64,000 nt of DNA from Symbiodinium kawagutii (taxonomy: Eukaryota > Sar > Dinophyceae > Suessiales > Symbiodiniaceae), in contig VSDK01011285.1 in the NCBI GenBank assembly GCA_009767595.1, positions 241,542 through 305,541 on the forward strand. The letters are read 5' to 3'. This document shows, in pieces, positions 1-10,408 of this stretch (position 1 is the stretch's first letter; each line of letters opens with the position of its first letter). The notes below the pieces were generated by a model. That model ran no database searches. It was not told where the DNA came from and was given only the letters and a program-made list of their open reading frames with translations. The position numbers were made by a program, and so were the translations under genes.

Positions 1-826
1 AGGCGCTGACCAACCAGTGCTGTTTCTATGGTTGTTTAAGCTTTCTTTTTGGGCTGTACTACTATACTGGTTAGTTGATGATGTTTATACTGAAATACGG
101 TTAGTTAGTTTCCACTGGTTTCCCGGTCCCAGGGTTAGTTCATAGTTGATGATGGCTAGCTAATGGAATTGAAAAAAAGGTACGAAATGGTGTGTGGTTA
201 GATGTTTTTTTGCATGTTGAACTACAGCAACTATTGAAATATAAGCCATTCGCGCAATGTCCCCGTCAAATGGGAAACAACTATTGTTTGACGATGGTTA
301 TGGTTGATTACAGCTACGTACAGCTACTGTTATGGTTTAGTAATGCTAGTGGCTTTGCATTTTGCACCATTTTTTGCCGGATCCCCATCAGAACCAGATA
401 ATTGGTCGATGAATTCAGGGGTGTTTTGTTTCACTGTGTCGAAGCAAGCCATGATAAACCAGTGATTTCTGGATCCAATGTTATCGGAATATTTCGTCAA
501 AATGTAGAAAATTTGGATCTCTTTCCGTGTTCTTCTGGTTTACGCACCTAGAACTTTTCGAATTGTATGATATTGCTAACATTGTATGATTCAGGGGCCC
601 CCTATTGTGAGAAGCACCTAGTCATAACACCGACAATACGAAATTCCCCAACCACAAAACACCCAACCATGTTATCCAACCATAAAATCCCCATATAACT
701 ACCTATTGTTGGTTAACCCAACATCCAACCATCGCTTCACCCATGTTTCGACCATGTTTTTGGGGTGAACCTTCGCGGGAAAATCATAAAATGGGAAAGC
801 CCCCAGCATTGGACACGAGACGCCAG
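1..826. other. AT-rich non-coding DNA
   Basis: No convincing coding frame is seen. The stretch contains loose TGGTTAGTT-type repeats at its left end and ACCAACCAT-type repeats at about 650-740. It looks like intron or intergenic DNA. Confidence 0.5.
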
Positions 827-875
827 GTCGCAGCAGCTCAGGGCGAAGCCGAGGACGCCGTGTGCTGCAAAGAAC
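827..875 (+). CDS. Candidate short exon
   Basis: A GC-rich island of 49 nt lies between a cgccag acceptor and a possible GT donor (AAC then gtggtt). One frame reads through without a stop as VAAAQGEAEDAVCCKE-like residues. No family is recognised. The short length makes this weak; the call rests on base composition and border sequences. Confidence 0.3.
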
Positions 876-1780
876 GTGGTTTTTTTTCGAAGAGTTTGGG
901 ACTTTGGAGTTTTTTGGTTTTAATTTTGGAGTTTCTTTTCGAAAGATTCTGGATTTTTTTTTCGAAAATGTTGGGAGTGTTTGGGGTGTTGTTTTAATGG
1001 TTTTCCGAAGATTTTGGGAATGTCTTGGTATGTTTCTAATGATTGTTGACTGTGTGTGTTTTAAAGGTTTTCCGAAATTTTTGGGAGTGTTTTTTTGTTG
1101 AGAGATGGATGAATTCTGGAAAAATTAGGAGGTTTTAGAGCCCTACTACTTTTTAGCTGAGGGCATTTGGATCAAATTCGGCCTTTCTTAGGGGTTTCTA
1201 AGCAGAGGACTTTCAGCAAGCGTAATCATTGCTATTGGCACTGTTTGACACCCCGGGGGGTGATCAGCGATTTCGCGATCATTGTTGGATATTAATTGAG
1301 CAAGGTTGGTCAAAGATTGTTGACTAACGATATCTAGTGATGGCTCATGATGAATGATGGTAGACAATCAATTTTGACTACTGTTGGTGGCTGTAATTTT
1401 GGTAGAAAAGCGATTCAATGATGATTGATGCTGGTTTGTCATGGTCACCCTTTGAGGAGCGACTGCGCGAAAGTTGAAAAAAAAAGCTCAAAATCCAGAT
1501 GGTGACCACTACGAATGGTGGGTTCTTGTAGGTTACCAGCCCATACCAACCCGTGTTCATGAGCCATTTATTTCCCAATCCATTCATTTCCCATAGATGG
1601 TGGGTTCTTGCTGGTTACCCAACCAGTTTTGTTTTGAGCCATTCATCGCCCATAGATAGCTGGTATATCCCCTGTTATTATCGATTATTCCCCACCTGTC
1701 AGGTGAGGGTTGTTAGATTTTATCAGAGCTGATACGTCCTTCTCCTCCTCCTCCTTCTCCTCCTCCTTCTCCTTCTTCTC
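876..1780. other. Intron-like DNA with a local duplication
   Basis: The stretch is T-rich after 880 (TTTTGG and TTTCGAA runs) with no coding signal. At about 1519-1665 the phrase GGTGGGTTCTTG ... GGTTACC occurs twice, followed each time by a CCATTCAT..CCCATAGAT phrase. This is an imperfect tandem duplication of roughly 75 bp. Confidence 0.5.
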
Positions 1781-1867
1781 GCCGGACCTCAACCACGACC
1801 ATCCGCGCCCAGTGGTCGCTGCCGGACCTCAACCACGACCATCCGCGCCCAGTGGTCGCTGCCGGAC
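1781..1867. repeat. 40-bp tandem repeat at gap edge
   Basis: A 40-bp GC-rich unit beginning gccggacctcaacc occurs at 1781-1820 and 1821-1860 with no differences, and a third copy starts at 1861 and runs into the gap. Forty is not a multiple of three, so any protein reading would change frame at each copy. The array probably continues inside the gap. A TCC-rich stretch (1740-1780) precedes it. Confidence 0.85.
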
Positions 1868-2438
1868 NNNNNNNNNNNNNNNNNNNNNNNNNNNNNNNNN
1901 NNNNNNNNNNNNNNNNNNNNNNNNNNNNNNNNNNNNNNNNNNNNNNNNNNNNNNNNNNNNNNNNNNNNNNNNNNNNNNNNNNNNNNNNNNNNNNNNNNNN
2001 NNNNNNNNNNNNNNNNNNNNNNNNNNNNNNNNNNNNNNNNNNNNNNNNNNNNNNNNNNNNNNNNNNNNNNNNNNNNNNNNNNNNNNNNNNNNNNNNNNNN
2101 NNNNNNNNNNNNNNNNNNNNNNNNNNNNNNNNNNNNNNNNNNNNNNNNNNNNNNNNNNNNNNNNNNNNNNNNNNNNNNNNNNNNNNNNNNNNNNNNNNNN
2201 NNNNNNNNNNNNNNNNNNNNNNNNNNNNNNNNNNNNNNNNNNNNNNNNNNNNNNNNNNNNNNNNNNNNNNNNNNNNNNNNNNNNNNNNNNNNNNNNNNNN
2301 NNNNNNNNNNNNNNNNNNNNNNNNNNNNNNNNNNNNNNNNNNNNNNNNNNNNNNNNNNNNNNNNNNNNNNNNNNNNNNNNNNNNNNNNNNNNNNNNNNNN
2401 NNNNNNNNNNNNNNNNNNNNNNNNNNNNNNNNNNNNNN
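1868..2438. other. Assembly gap (571 N)
   Basis: All bases are N. It is flanked on the left by a 40-bp tandem repeat and on the right by a 12-bp minisatellite, so tandem-repeat collapse is the likely cause. Any ORF spanning it is an artefact. Confidence 0.98.
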
Positions 2439-3258
2439 AGAATGTCAGAAGATATGCCAGAAAGAATGTCAAAAGATATGCCAGAAAGAATGCCAGAGAG
2501 AATGGCAGAAGATATGTCAGAAGACATGTCAGAAAGAATGTCAGAAGAGATGTCAGAAAGAATGTCAAAAGATATGCCAGAAAGAATGTCAGAGAGAATG
2601 TCAGAAGATATGCCAGAAAGAATGCCAGAGAGAATGTCAGAAGATATGTCAGAAAGAATGTCAGAAGACATGTCAGAAAGAATGTCAAAAGATATGCCAG
2701 AAAGAATGTCAGAAGAGATGTCAGAAGACATGCCAGAAAGAATGTCAGAGAGAATGTCCAAAGAAATGTCAGGAAGAATGTCAGCGTCAGAGAGAATGTC
2801 AAAAGAAATGTCAGGATAGCATGTCAGAAGAAATGTTTGAAGATATGCCAGAAAGATTTCTAGAGAGAATGTCAGAAGAGATGTCAGAAAGAATGTCAGA
2901 AGAGAGGCCAGAAAGAATGTCAAAAGATATGCCAGAAAGAATGTCAGAAGATATGTCAGAAGACATGTCAGAAAGAATGTCAGAAGATATGTCAGAAAGA
3001 ATGTCAAAAGATATGCCAGAAAGAATGTCGGAGAGAATGTCAGAAGATATGTCAGAAGACATGTCAGAAAGAATGTCAGAAGATATGTCAGAAGAGATGT
3101 CAGAAAGAATGTCAAAAGATATGCCAGAAAGAATGTCAGAGAGAATGTCAGAAGATATGCCAGAAAGAATGCCAGAAGAGACGTCCGAAAGAATGTCAGA
3201 GAGAATGTCAGAAGATATGTCAGAAAGAATGTCATTCTAAATGCCGGAGAGAATGTCA
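2439..3258 (+). repeat. 12-bp minisatellite, open in one frame for long stretches
   Basis: About 68 tandem copies of a 12-bp unit of the form AGAATGTCAGAA / AGATATGCCAGA. Twelve is divisible by three, so translation gives a four-residue periodic peptide ([RDE]-M-[SP]-[EKD]). The + frame is open from the gap to a TAG at 2817, and a second + frame is open from 2821 to 3240. The reverse strand is also largely open. A short 6-bp slip near 2788 (GTCAGCGTCAGAGAG) changes the register. I read it as a minisatellite rather than a gene, because openness in several frames follows from the unit itself. Confidence 0.85.
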
Positions 3259-3403
3259 GACAAAAGTGGAGTCAACAAGCGGTGTTGAAATGACATGGGG
3301 GGGATCTGTCGAATTAAAGTAATTTTCCCTTATGATTCACTATTCACAAGCTATTATTAAGTCAATTGGTTGGTTGGTTCGTTGATTAATATTGACCCAT
3401 CTC

Positions 3404-3502
3404 GCCATATAGTTGGTATATGTCCCCTTGAATTGTTAGTTGTCATCCTTTGTTTTTCATTGATAAATAACAATTCAAAGGGATATATACCAACTATATG
3501 GC
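3404..3502. mobile_element. 99-bp palindromic inverted-repeat element
   Basis: The left arm begins GCCATATAGTTGGTATAT and the right arm ends ATATACCAACTATATGGC. The arms match for about 35 bp with three mismatches, separated by a ~30-bp loop. This is the structure of a small non-autonomous TIR element (MITE) or a foldback hairpin. I see no clear target-site duplication. Confidence 0.75.
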
Positions 3503-3633
3503 TATAACAGTTGCTGGGAACAACCATATATGAATTAAATTAACTAAATATATCGACAACTATATTAATTTGGTTGTTATTAACTGTTAACCATTAACAA
3601 GGTATCATTGACCCACCTCTCCATTACCCAAAG

Positions 3634-3701
3634 ACCAGCCAATACTTCCCGAATCTCGCCAGGAAGCGGTTCCCAGCCCTCCACCAGCTGCCACTCCACA
3701 G
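3634..3701 (+). CDS. Candidate exon, unknown protein
   Basis: A GC-rich island with an acceptor-like cccaaag before it and a canonical-looking CACAG|GTGGTG donor. The open frame includes QYFPNLARKRFPALHQ and ends in phase 2. No family is recognised. The flanking intron DNA switches from the C-rich to the G-rich repeat sense across it, as at better-supported exons. Confidence 0.45.
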
Positions 3702-4646
3702 GTGGTGCTGGCAGCTAGGGTTGATGGTGGTTTGATCATTAAGGACGGATGATAGTGGTTAATGGTGGTGAATAATGGGTCAAGATGATTGATTAACTGG
3801 TCAAGATGAATGATTAACTGGTCAAGATGATTGATTAATTGGTCAAGGTGATTGATAAATGGGTCCAAAAAATGGTCAATGGTGGTGAATACTGGTTACC
3901 AATGGTTATCAATTCGGTCATGATGATTGATAAACGGTTCATACTGGCTATGTCTCGCTACTAACGGTTGACAATGTAATGCTGAAGCAGGAGGTTTATA
4001 ACTATGTGGCTGTGCTTGAATGTTGGCGACACGGTTTGGCAGTCATCAAGAATGATGGGTTATAGTCCACCAGCATTTAATACGTCAAACATTTCTGAAC
4101 GATGGTTAAGACTTGTTGATCACCGTCAATAATGTTTATTAATTAGTTATTAATGTTGAGTAAGAATTAATGGTGAACGTGGTTGATAAGGGTGAATAAG
4201 ATTTGTTAATGTTTGTTAATGATGCCAAATGATTCTCGACACTTTGCCATGCCAAGTACAAACCGCGTTTGATCGTGATGATATCTTCAAACATTCCCTC
4301 ATCAATCTTTGTGAGCTGTTCTTAAGCGCTACTGGCCGCTACAAATCACTACCAACCATTATATCCCAACCATCACCAACCATCACAAATCATGATTACA
4401 CAACAGCAGGAGACACGGGCTACAGCATGAAACGGACCAAATGAAACGTTTTTTCCACATGGATCATCACATCAGAGATAAAACAGTTGCCTGTTGTTGA
4501 TCGCCAGGGCGAGGGTCTAGCCATGGGGAGCCCTGCCATGCCAGGTAGGTCCAACTATGGTGCTCCCTCCATGGATTTGCCTCCGGCGGCATCACTACCC
4601 CCATGTCTCAGGGGGCCCCATGCCCTTCCCTCCATGCTCTTTGCAG
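3702..4646. other. Intron-like repeat DNA
   Basis: Dominated by tandem-like GGTCAAGATGATTGATTAACT phrases (3775-3930) and TGGTTGATAA motifs, then mixed DNA. A GC-richer patch at 4480-4640 has no convincing frame. Confidence 0.5.
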
Positions 4647-4716
4647 GCCAAGAAGCCCATTATTTCGACTGATATTTTCCACGGAACTGCAGAGCTTTTC
4701 TACGATGTCTATGCGC
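4647..4716 (+). CDS. Candidate exon, unknown protein
   Basis: It follows a clean pyrimidine-rich acceptor (CTCTTTGCAG). The phase-0 frame reads AKKPIISTDIFHGTAELF then YDVYAR before a TGA. A GC-type donor (GCGCG|GCCCTG) would end it in frame. The amino-acid composition looks like a globular protein, but I do not recognise the family. A second frame is also open here, so the reading is not certain. Confidence 0.45.
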
Positions 4717-4769
4717 GGCCCTGAGACCTGATAGCTATTGTGGAAGGTTAGACCCATAGGATAGCAATA

Positions 4770-5030
4770 GATAAGCATTGAAGCAGTTGTGGTTGATTTG
4801 CAGGTAATCATTGAAGTAGTCATGGTTGACTTGTGGGTAACTATTGAAGTAGTCTTGGTTGAATTGTAGGTAACTATTGAAGTAGTCTTGGTTGAATTGT
4901 AGGTAACTATTGAAGTAGTTGTGGTTGACTTAGATATAACCATTGAAGCCGTTGCGGTTGACTTACAACCATTGAAGTAGTTGCAGTTGACTTACAGCTA
5001 GCCAGTGAAGTAGTTGTAGTTGACTTAACC
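4770..5030. repeat. ~33-36-bp minisatellite
   Basis: Seven or so imperfect copies of a unit containing ATTGAAGTAGTTGTGGTTGACTT. Adjacent central copies (around 4840-4910) are nearly identical. It sits directly upstream of the exon island at 5.1 kb. Confidence 0.8.
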
Positions 5031-5093
5031 ACCTAACCACCCAACCCACCAACCAACCAACCAATCAACCAAAGAACCGAGCAACCCATGCAG

Positions 5094-5166
5094 CTTGGAG
5101 CGCTGAGGACGCGGTACATGGGACGTACCTGAAGCCACACATCGACAAGTCGCCGCTGCGCGTTTG
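5094..5166 (+). CDS. Candidate exon, unknown protein
   Basis: Bordered by CATGCAG and by TTTG|GTGCTGG. The open frame includes EDAVHGTYLKPHIDKSPLRV, ends in phase 2, and has GC-rich third positions. No family is recognised. C-rich repeat DNA (ACCACCTAACCACC) lies before it. Confidence 0.5.
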
Positions 5167-5289
5167 GTGCTGGGTGCTGGATGTTCGAAGCGAAGCATGG
5201 GAAGGATATGGATGGATATGGGTGAAAACCAAGCATCAAGAATCAATGGTTAACTAGCTGGATAATGGTGTAGAATGAGGAATGATAAC

Positions 5290-5412
5290 CAACAACATTA
5301 GGGGGTATCCAACTGACCATCAATGATGGGGGAATAATAAGCAACGACAATAGCTGGTAAATGATTAATATGGTGCACCTGGGGTATGGGGTTTTGACCC
5401 ACGGCCATATGG
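5290..5412. mobile_element. TIR element, GGCTGTGGGTCAA family copy
   Basis: The right end reads GGGGTTTTGACCCACGGCCATAT, the shared terminus of this family (other copies near 21.8, 23.9, 32.4, 46.6 and 53.2 kb). The internal phrase GGGGGTATCC..ACCAACAACA is also shared. The left terminus is degenerate. Confidence 0.55.
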
Positions 5413-6781
5413 ATATGGTTTATTAGCAATACTCCCAAAAGTAACTTTACTTGATAATGGTAGCTGCTTACCATATTCACGTTTGCTCGGTGGTTGAACC
5501 AGTAGTCGGCTCATGTTCAAACCGTACTAATTTGGATGATTATCTACGTGACTAATGCATTTGGGATGGGGTTATAACCACCAATCAGACAATCATCACT
5601 ATTGATATTACTAGCTATCAATACTGATACATGACATTCATACTATATAAATGATGTTGAGAACAATTAAGAATGACATGATTGCAATAGTGGTTTTGAA
5701 GGACATCCTATGTCCATGAATGTAGTGAAAGCTAACATGTACCATTATTGTTGGTTAACAATCATAGGACAGGCCAGCTTAAAAGCAAATGATACATGGT
5801 TTCACAGTATGATATTGTAGCATTTTTGCTGATAAATAGTTTCTGCACATAAGATTACCTATGGATTTAATAGAATCTGGCTCTAATACATGCATAGTTA
5901 TCTACAGCACATATCTAAACATCCATTTCTACATAGGCGTATCATAATCCGGTAAATTATTCTCATCATGTCTCATCATTGTTTTACCTATTTCAAGGAT
6001 TGGTGATGTTGGTATTTGGTGTATGCAGATGCAGGGATCATCATACCCCCTCCCCAAATGTGCCGTGGCAAGTTCTCCTTCCAAATATGGGTGATTGGGT
6101 GATTGACTAATATGGATCTCCATATCATTCCTTATATTCATATATACATATATATTTATATATACACATGTGTATACTGTATACATATGTATATAAATTT
6201 GTGTGTCAACTGCACAAATAGAGATATGTGTTTCATACACACTTTAATGATATATAGTTATGTACCTATATAACATCATACCATGTAATACAATGTAATA
6301 CGATTTCATCAATTATATACTGCAGTAATGATACATGATTACATGTATACGTTTGGTTATATCATATCCATGACGGATGCTACCCACCAGCCCTCCATGC
6401 TGGTGACGTCACCAATGACTGCGACCGATCAGCGCTATGTAGGGAATTTGAGGCTTACGATTCAGAGCCAAGCCATGGCCTTGGTTGTGGATCACATGTT
6501 GATTGCTGCAATCATCATTTGACGCATAGCATTTTAGCCTTTGATTTTCTTTAAGGTTGAAGTGTTTTCACTACTATTATTGCAACCATATTCCATTGAT
6601 ATGATAATGTACTACATCATGCGTTCATGATATTTGTTTATACAGATGTGTACGTCCATATTCTGTAGTCGCTTTGGAAGGGCACTTATGGTAGCAGATG
6701 TGATGCTTCGGAGTCATTGATCGTGGTTAGCGTGTGCGGGCGGTCGCAATGTTGCTGTAGTTTTGGAGGGGGACCTGGGAG
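5413..6781. other. AT-rich non-coding DNA
   Basis: Contains a TA/CA-rich simple tract (6120-6200, ATATATACATATATATTT) and no credible coding frame. Scattered TGGTTGATG motifs are sparse here compared with the introns further right. Confidence 0.5.
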
Positions 6782-7639
6782 ATGGAAACGAGCCAGCCTC
6801 ATAGTGTTGCAGCCGTGCTGCTGTCCCAGGGCAATCTTCAGAGCGAGATAACCAGTGTGGAGGCTGACATCTTCCAGGAAATCATGGGTCCTGGTTGCAG
6901 TGCCCAGGCCCAGGACCAGGATGACGCAAGTGCTGTTGAAGCATCAGTCCAAGGTCTCCAGAGTGGCCTGCTGATTCCAGAGGTAGACGATGACAGCTGG
7001 GAAGATGTGCCTATCAAATGTTGCCAGGAGAGTTTGTGCCAGGTTTTGCTGAATTCTGGCATGGGCAAAGCAGTGTGGCTCCGCAAGCTGAAGTTGTCTA
7101 CGTTGTGTTCAGGGCTGGGCACACAGCAGCAAGGGTTCGATTTGCTTGCCGGCACTGCACGCGCGACGACTTTAAAAATGCCCAAGCACGTGGCAGCCAT
7201 GAAAGTGCCTTGGCTGGATTGTGATGACGACGTTCCACGTTTGGCAGAATCAGTGTTATCGTGTGGCTCGGAATGTTGCTTTGCTCCCAAGTCACTACTT
7301 CGAAAGAGTTGAAGATGTTTTGAACCAATCTGGTTGGTGCAAAGTTCATTCGAAGGTGTGTGTGATCTTCTTCCAGGCTCTGGCACTGGTGACCTGATGG
7401 TGGCAGGTTTCCCTTGTGCACCATTCTCGACACAGAGACCAGGACGGTTCGCGACTGGCTCTTGGGAGGAGCATGGGGAGTCCTACGTCATGCAGGAGGT
7501 CGGTGAGGTCATCTCCAGGGAGGAACCAAAGCTGGTTGTCCTGGAGAATGTGGTTGGCTTCCTCAAGAATTCCAGGACTGCTTACCACAGGGCCTGCGTC
7601 ACAGTCGATGATTTGATGAACCAAGACATATTGTATTAA
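6782..7639 (+). pseudogene. C5 cytosine DNA methyltransferase relic, truncated
   Basis: The frame starting at ATG 6782 carries a cytosine-C5 methyltransferase signature. Motif I-like LSTLCSGLGTQQQGFDLL lies near residues 102-119. After an in-frame TGA at 7310-7312 the same frame continues with motif IV GFPCAPFSTQRPGR, including the catalytic Pro-Cys, and motif VI VVLENVVGFL. It stops at a TAA (7637-7639) without motifs VIII-X or the target recognition domain. The N-terminal ~100 residues are acidic and unrecognised. In this family the enzyme methylates cytosine at C5 using AdoMet. Dinoflagellates are known to carry such enzymes inside retrotransposons, so this is most likely a remnant of one. 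I see no reverse transcriptase or integrase next to it. The internal stop and missing C-terminus argue that it is dead. Confidence 0.85.
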
Positions 7640-8569
7640 GTATCAAAGGTTGTTGCTAGCTGCTAATTAATTCTGGTTGTTTGCTACCTGCCTTTTTGCT
7701 CACCAAAGTCACCAAAGTATTGTCATCGATTGTTCCAATACAGTTTAGACAATGTCTCAGTCTTAGACTTTGATATATGATTTGTGAAATTGTTGGTGTT
7801 TTACTTTTGCTTTACGTTGTGCATTCCAAGGCATTCAATCCGATTCCATCCTATGTCACATGTCAATGTGACCCTATCAGACTTGGTTTTGGACTTGTGA
7901 CTCTAGCCAGACCTGGTTTCCTTCAATAATGTCTTTTTTCGCTGCAATCCTAGCAACTTGTGCCCGGTGGCTCTGACGATATTCTGTGCGATTCTATTTG
8001 CCATTCAAGTGATCGCGCCCTTCAAGCGCGCATCGAAACATTTATGTATATATTCAATTAGATACAGTTACATTTGCTACATGAATACAGTTTCTATCAG
8101 TTGCGAAATATTCATACCACCCGATAGATGCAGCCAGGACGTTCGTTGTTTGAGCCCCCCTGGCTTGTGGGCTGCATCATTGTTCACGTTTTTGGGTTTT
8201 TTTGGCATGTTCCTTGGATCGTTGCTTGTCCACATGCGTTAGCCATCAACCATTCAAAGGCTAACCATCATTCATCACAAATGTATCGTATTGAGAATTA
8301 TTGGACAATGGTAAACCTGTGGCAAATCAATGTCAATCATTCTTATCCCATCATAGATCATGAATGGCAAACATTTAGTCTACTATTTCCTGGTACATCG
8401 TTTGTCATTGAATCATAAGTCCTTATTCATCCGCTGTTGTCGTAAGTTGGCACCATCATCATCATCAAGCACAATTGATCATTGTGGACCTTTCTTCCCT
8501 TCGATTGGTGGTCATTAACGTTTTGTTGGTGACTTATCAGGGTCCAGATATATGTTGTTCGTTTTCAAA
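7640..8569. other. Non-coding DNA
   Basis: No supported coding frame. The T-rich patch at 8190-8230 and the mixed sequence give no family signal. Confidence 0.45.
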
Positions 8570-8735
8570 CAGGACTCATTGCCCAGTTGCCGGCACGCCA
8601 GGCATGCAGACACAGTCTCCAAAACCGTAGCTTCCGTGACCGACGTGGATGTTGTGGGCGAAGCTAAGAATGCAAATTCAGCGCGGCAGGGCGATAAACC
8701 AGGCGTAAACCTACTTAGCACTGGTTGGGAATAAG
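8570..8735 (+). CDS. Coding-like fragment, unknown
   Basis: After a TTTTCAAACAG acceptor the frame reads DSLPSCRHARHADTVSK then DVDVVGEAKNANSARQG and ends at a TAA at 8732. Composition is about 50% GC, unlike the GC-rich exons. It may be an exon or a fragment of a dead gene. Confidence 0.35.
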
Positions 8736-9224
8736 TCGATGATGGGTAACAAGTCGGCACGAAACTTGAGAATAGATCATTACCACAGGTTTAGTGAATG
8801 TTTGTGCTGATCAAAGGTTGCAAGGCTGATTGCGCCCATCCACTAAGTGTGGGCATGGTTTCTCACATACTAAAAGTCATGGCACTAGCAGGGGACCTAC
8901 AAAGCACCATGAGACTAGCAATGTTAATTTGATAAACAACATATCAAAGAAGGTTGATGAGTGCAAATATGTTTGCTGGTGGTTAGTGGATGATGCTGAA
9001 TTCATGATTGAAAGAGTCATGCTTAATGCTTCCAGCTTCATCCATTTTTTGGAAGCCCAAACATTGCCACTGTTTTTTGATACCCCCCAAAGGTCAACAA
9101 TTATGCAATATTAGTTTTCACTTATACTTTGGTGGGCTCATACCAAGTGTCACCAACCTTTGTTCAATGTTGCGCCAGGAAAAGAATTGTCCCATGACTC
9201 AATATCAATACAATCTCTGGCATA

Positions 9225-9688
9225 GAGGAGTTGATCCCCAACGCTGGCAAGGCAGCTGTAAAGCTGGACGCCTAAGTTTTGACGTGGACCAAGGGCAAGG
9301 ACAAGACTTCCAGCAAGGATGCGGTGGAAGTGGCAAAAGCAGCCCGACCAAGGAAAGCGGAAGTTTTCCGGTACTGCTTGCTCATGACGCAGCAGAGATG
9401 TTTCAGAAAATCACCGTCCATCCAACGATCTACGAACTCCAGGGCTACACGAGCTCTGAGTACCGACTCTTTTTGCTGAGGCTGGCAAAGAGTTTCTTTG
9501 GCGGTGAGCTTGATGCTTTCGAGCTTGCAGAGAAGGAGTTCACAGGTCGGGCGTCGGTCCGGGCATTCAGCGTCGCCAAACCACCAATGGGGAAGAAAGG
9601 ATTTCCTGGGGCGATCTTCGTCGCAAGCCAGCTACTCAACGCCTCTACCCCTGCATCCAACAAAAAGCGCTCGATGGTAACCCCCTGA
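9225..9688 (+). pseudogene. Coding relic with a frame change
   Basis: From 9225 one frame reads ELIPNAGKAAVKLDA, stops, then continues TKGKDKTSSKDAVEVAK and RPRKAEVFRYCLL. From about 9385 a different frame carries the protein-like sequence HDAAEMFQKITVHPTIYELQ, RLFLLRLAKSFFGGELDAFE and GKKGFPGAIFVASQLL. The change of frame plus an internal stop indicates a decayed gene or a mis-assembled exon pair. No family is recognised; lysine-rich then hydrophobic content would suit a mobile-element protein, but this is a guess. Confidence 0.45.
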
Positions 9689-9895
9689 AGTGGTTGTTCC
9701 CTAGCTATTCACATTTTATGTGCCATTTCACGAGCAGCATCCAAAGCCCACAATGGTTTACAATCCCGTTGCTGAGCAATGGTTGACGTTCATTGGTAAT
9801 CATCTCCTATCAATCAGTTTCTAAACCATTACAATCTTTTGCTATTACTTACTTATGTTGTAGATTGGTTTAGCATCCTCTTTGTTTTTGAACAG

Positions 9896-10112
9896 GCTTA
9901 CGGTCATCTCATGCTTATCACCACAAAACCCGTGGTTTCACCACAATTCACCATGCAGAAAATGATCAACAACTACTTCAGCTTCGCTGAGGAAGCGTGC
10001 AAAGTGTTGACGTGCGACGCGAAAGAAGTCAACGAACAAGTCGCGCGGCCAGCTGCGCTTGGGGAAGTGGAAGCTGTTGAGCAGCTGACCCGCTGGTCGC
10101 GGCGATCAAGTG
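9896..10112 (+). CDS. Candidate exon, unknown protein
   Basis: Begins after GAACAG with AYGHLMLITTKP and continues MINNYFSFAEEACKVL, CDAKEVNEQVARPA and EVEAVEQLTRWSRR to an AAGTG|GTGATG donor, phase 1. The second half is clearly coding-like. The first residues AYGHL also begin the exon island at 30.1 kb. No family is recognised. Confidence 0.45.
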
Positions 10113-10310
10113 GTGATGGTTTCGGGTGGTCAAGCACTGAATTTGTGATCAAAAAATATCAAGCACCAAGATAAGCCACTGAAATATATGCAACAAAGAT
10201 CAATCACTTAGAGATGACAAGTTCAATCAGCCCTTAGGGTGGAAAAGATCAATCACTAAAAACGATGCAAATCTTGATCGACGAATGGAAATTAATCGTG
10301 TGGGTGATCA

Positions 10311-10354
10311 ATTACCATCACCATCACCATCATCATCACCATCATCATCATCAT

Positions 10355-10405
<51 letters not shown>

Positions 10406-10408
10406 GGT
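10311..10408. repeat. (CAT)n microsatellite
   Basis: About 30 imperfect CAT/CAC triplets. The polyhistidine reading in one frame is a by-product of the repeat. Confidence 0.95.

Noticed and set aside
1710..3240. Long ORFs on both strands spanning the N gap (up to 468 codons)
   Set aside because: Most of their length is N or tandem repeat; openness across N is meaningless.
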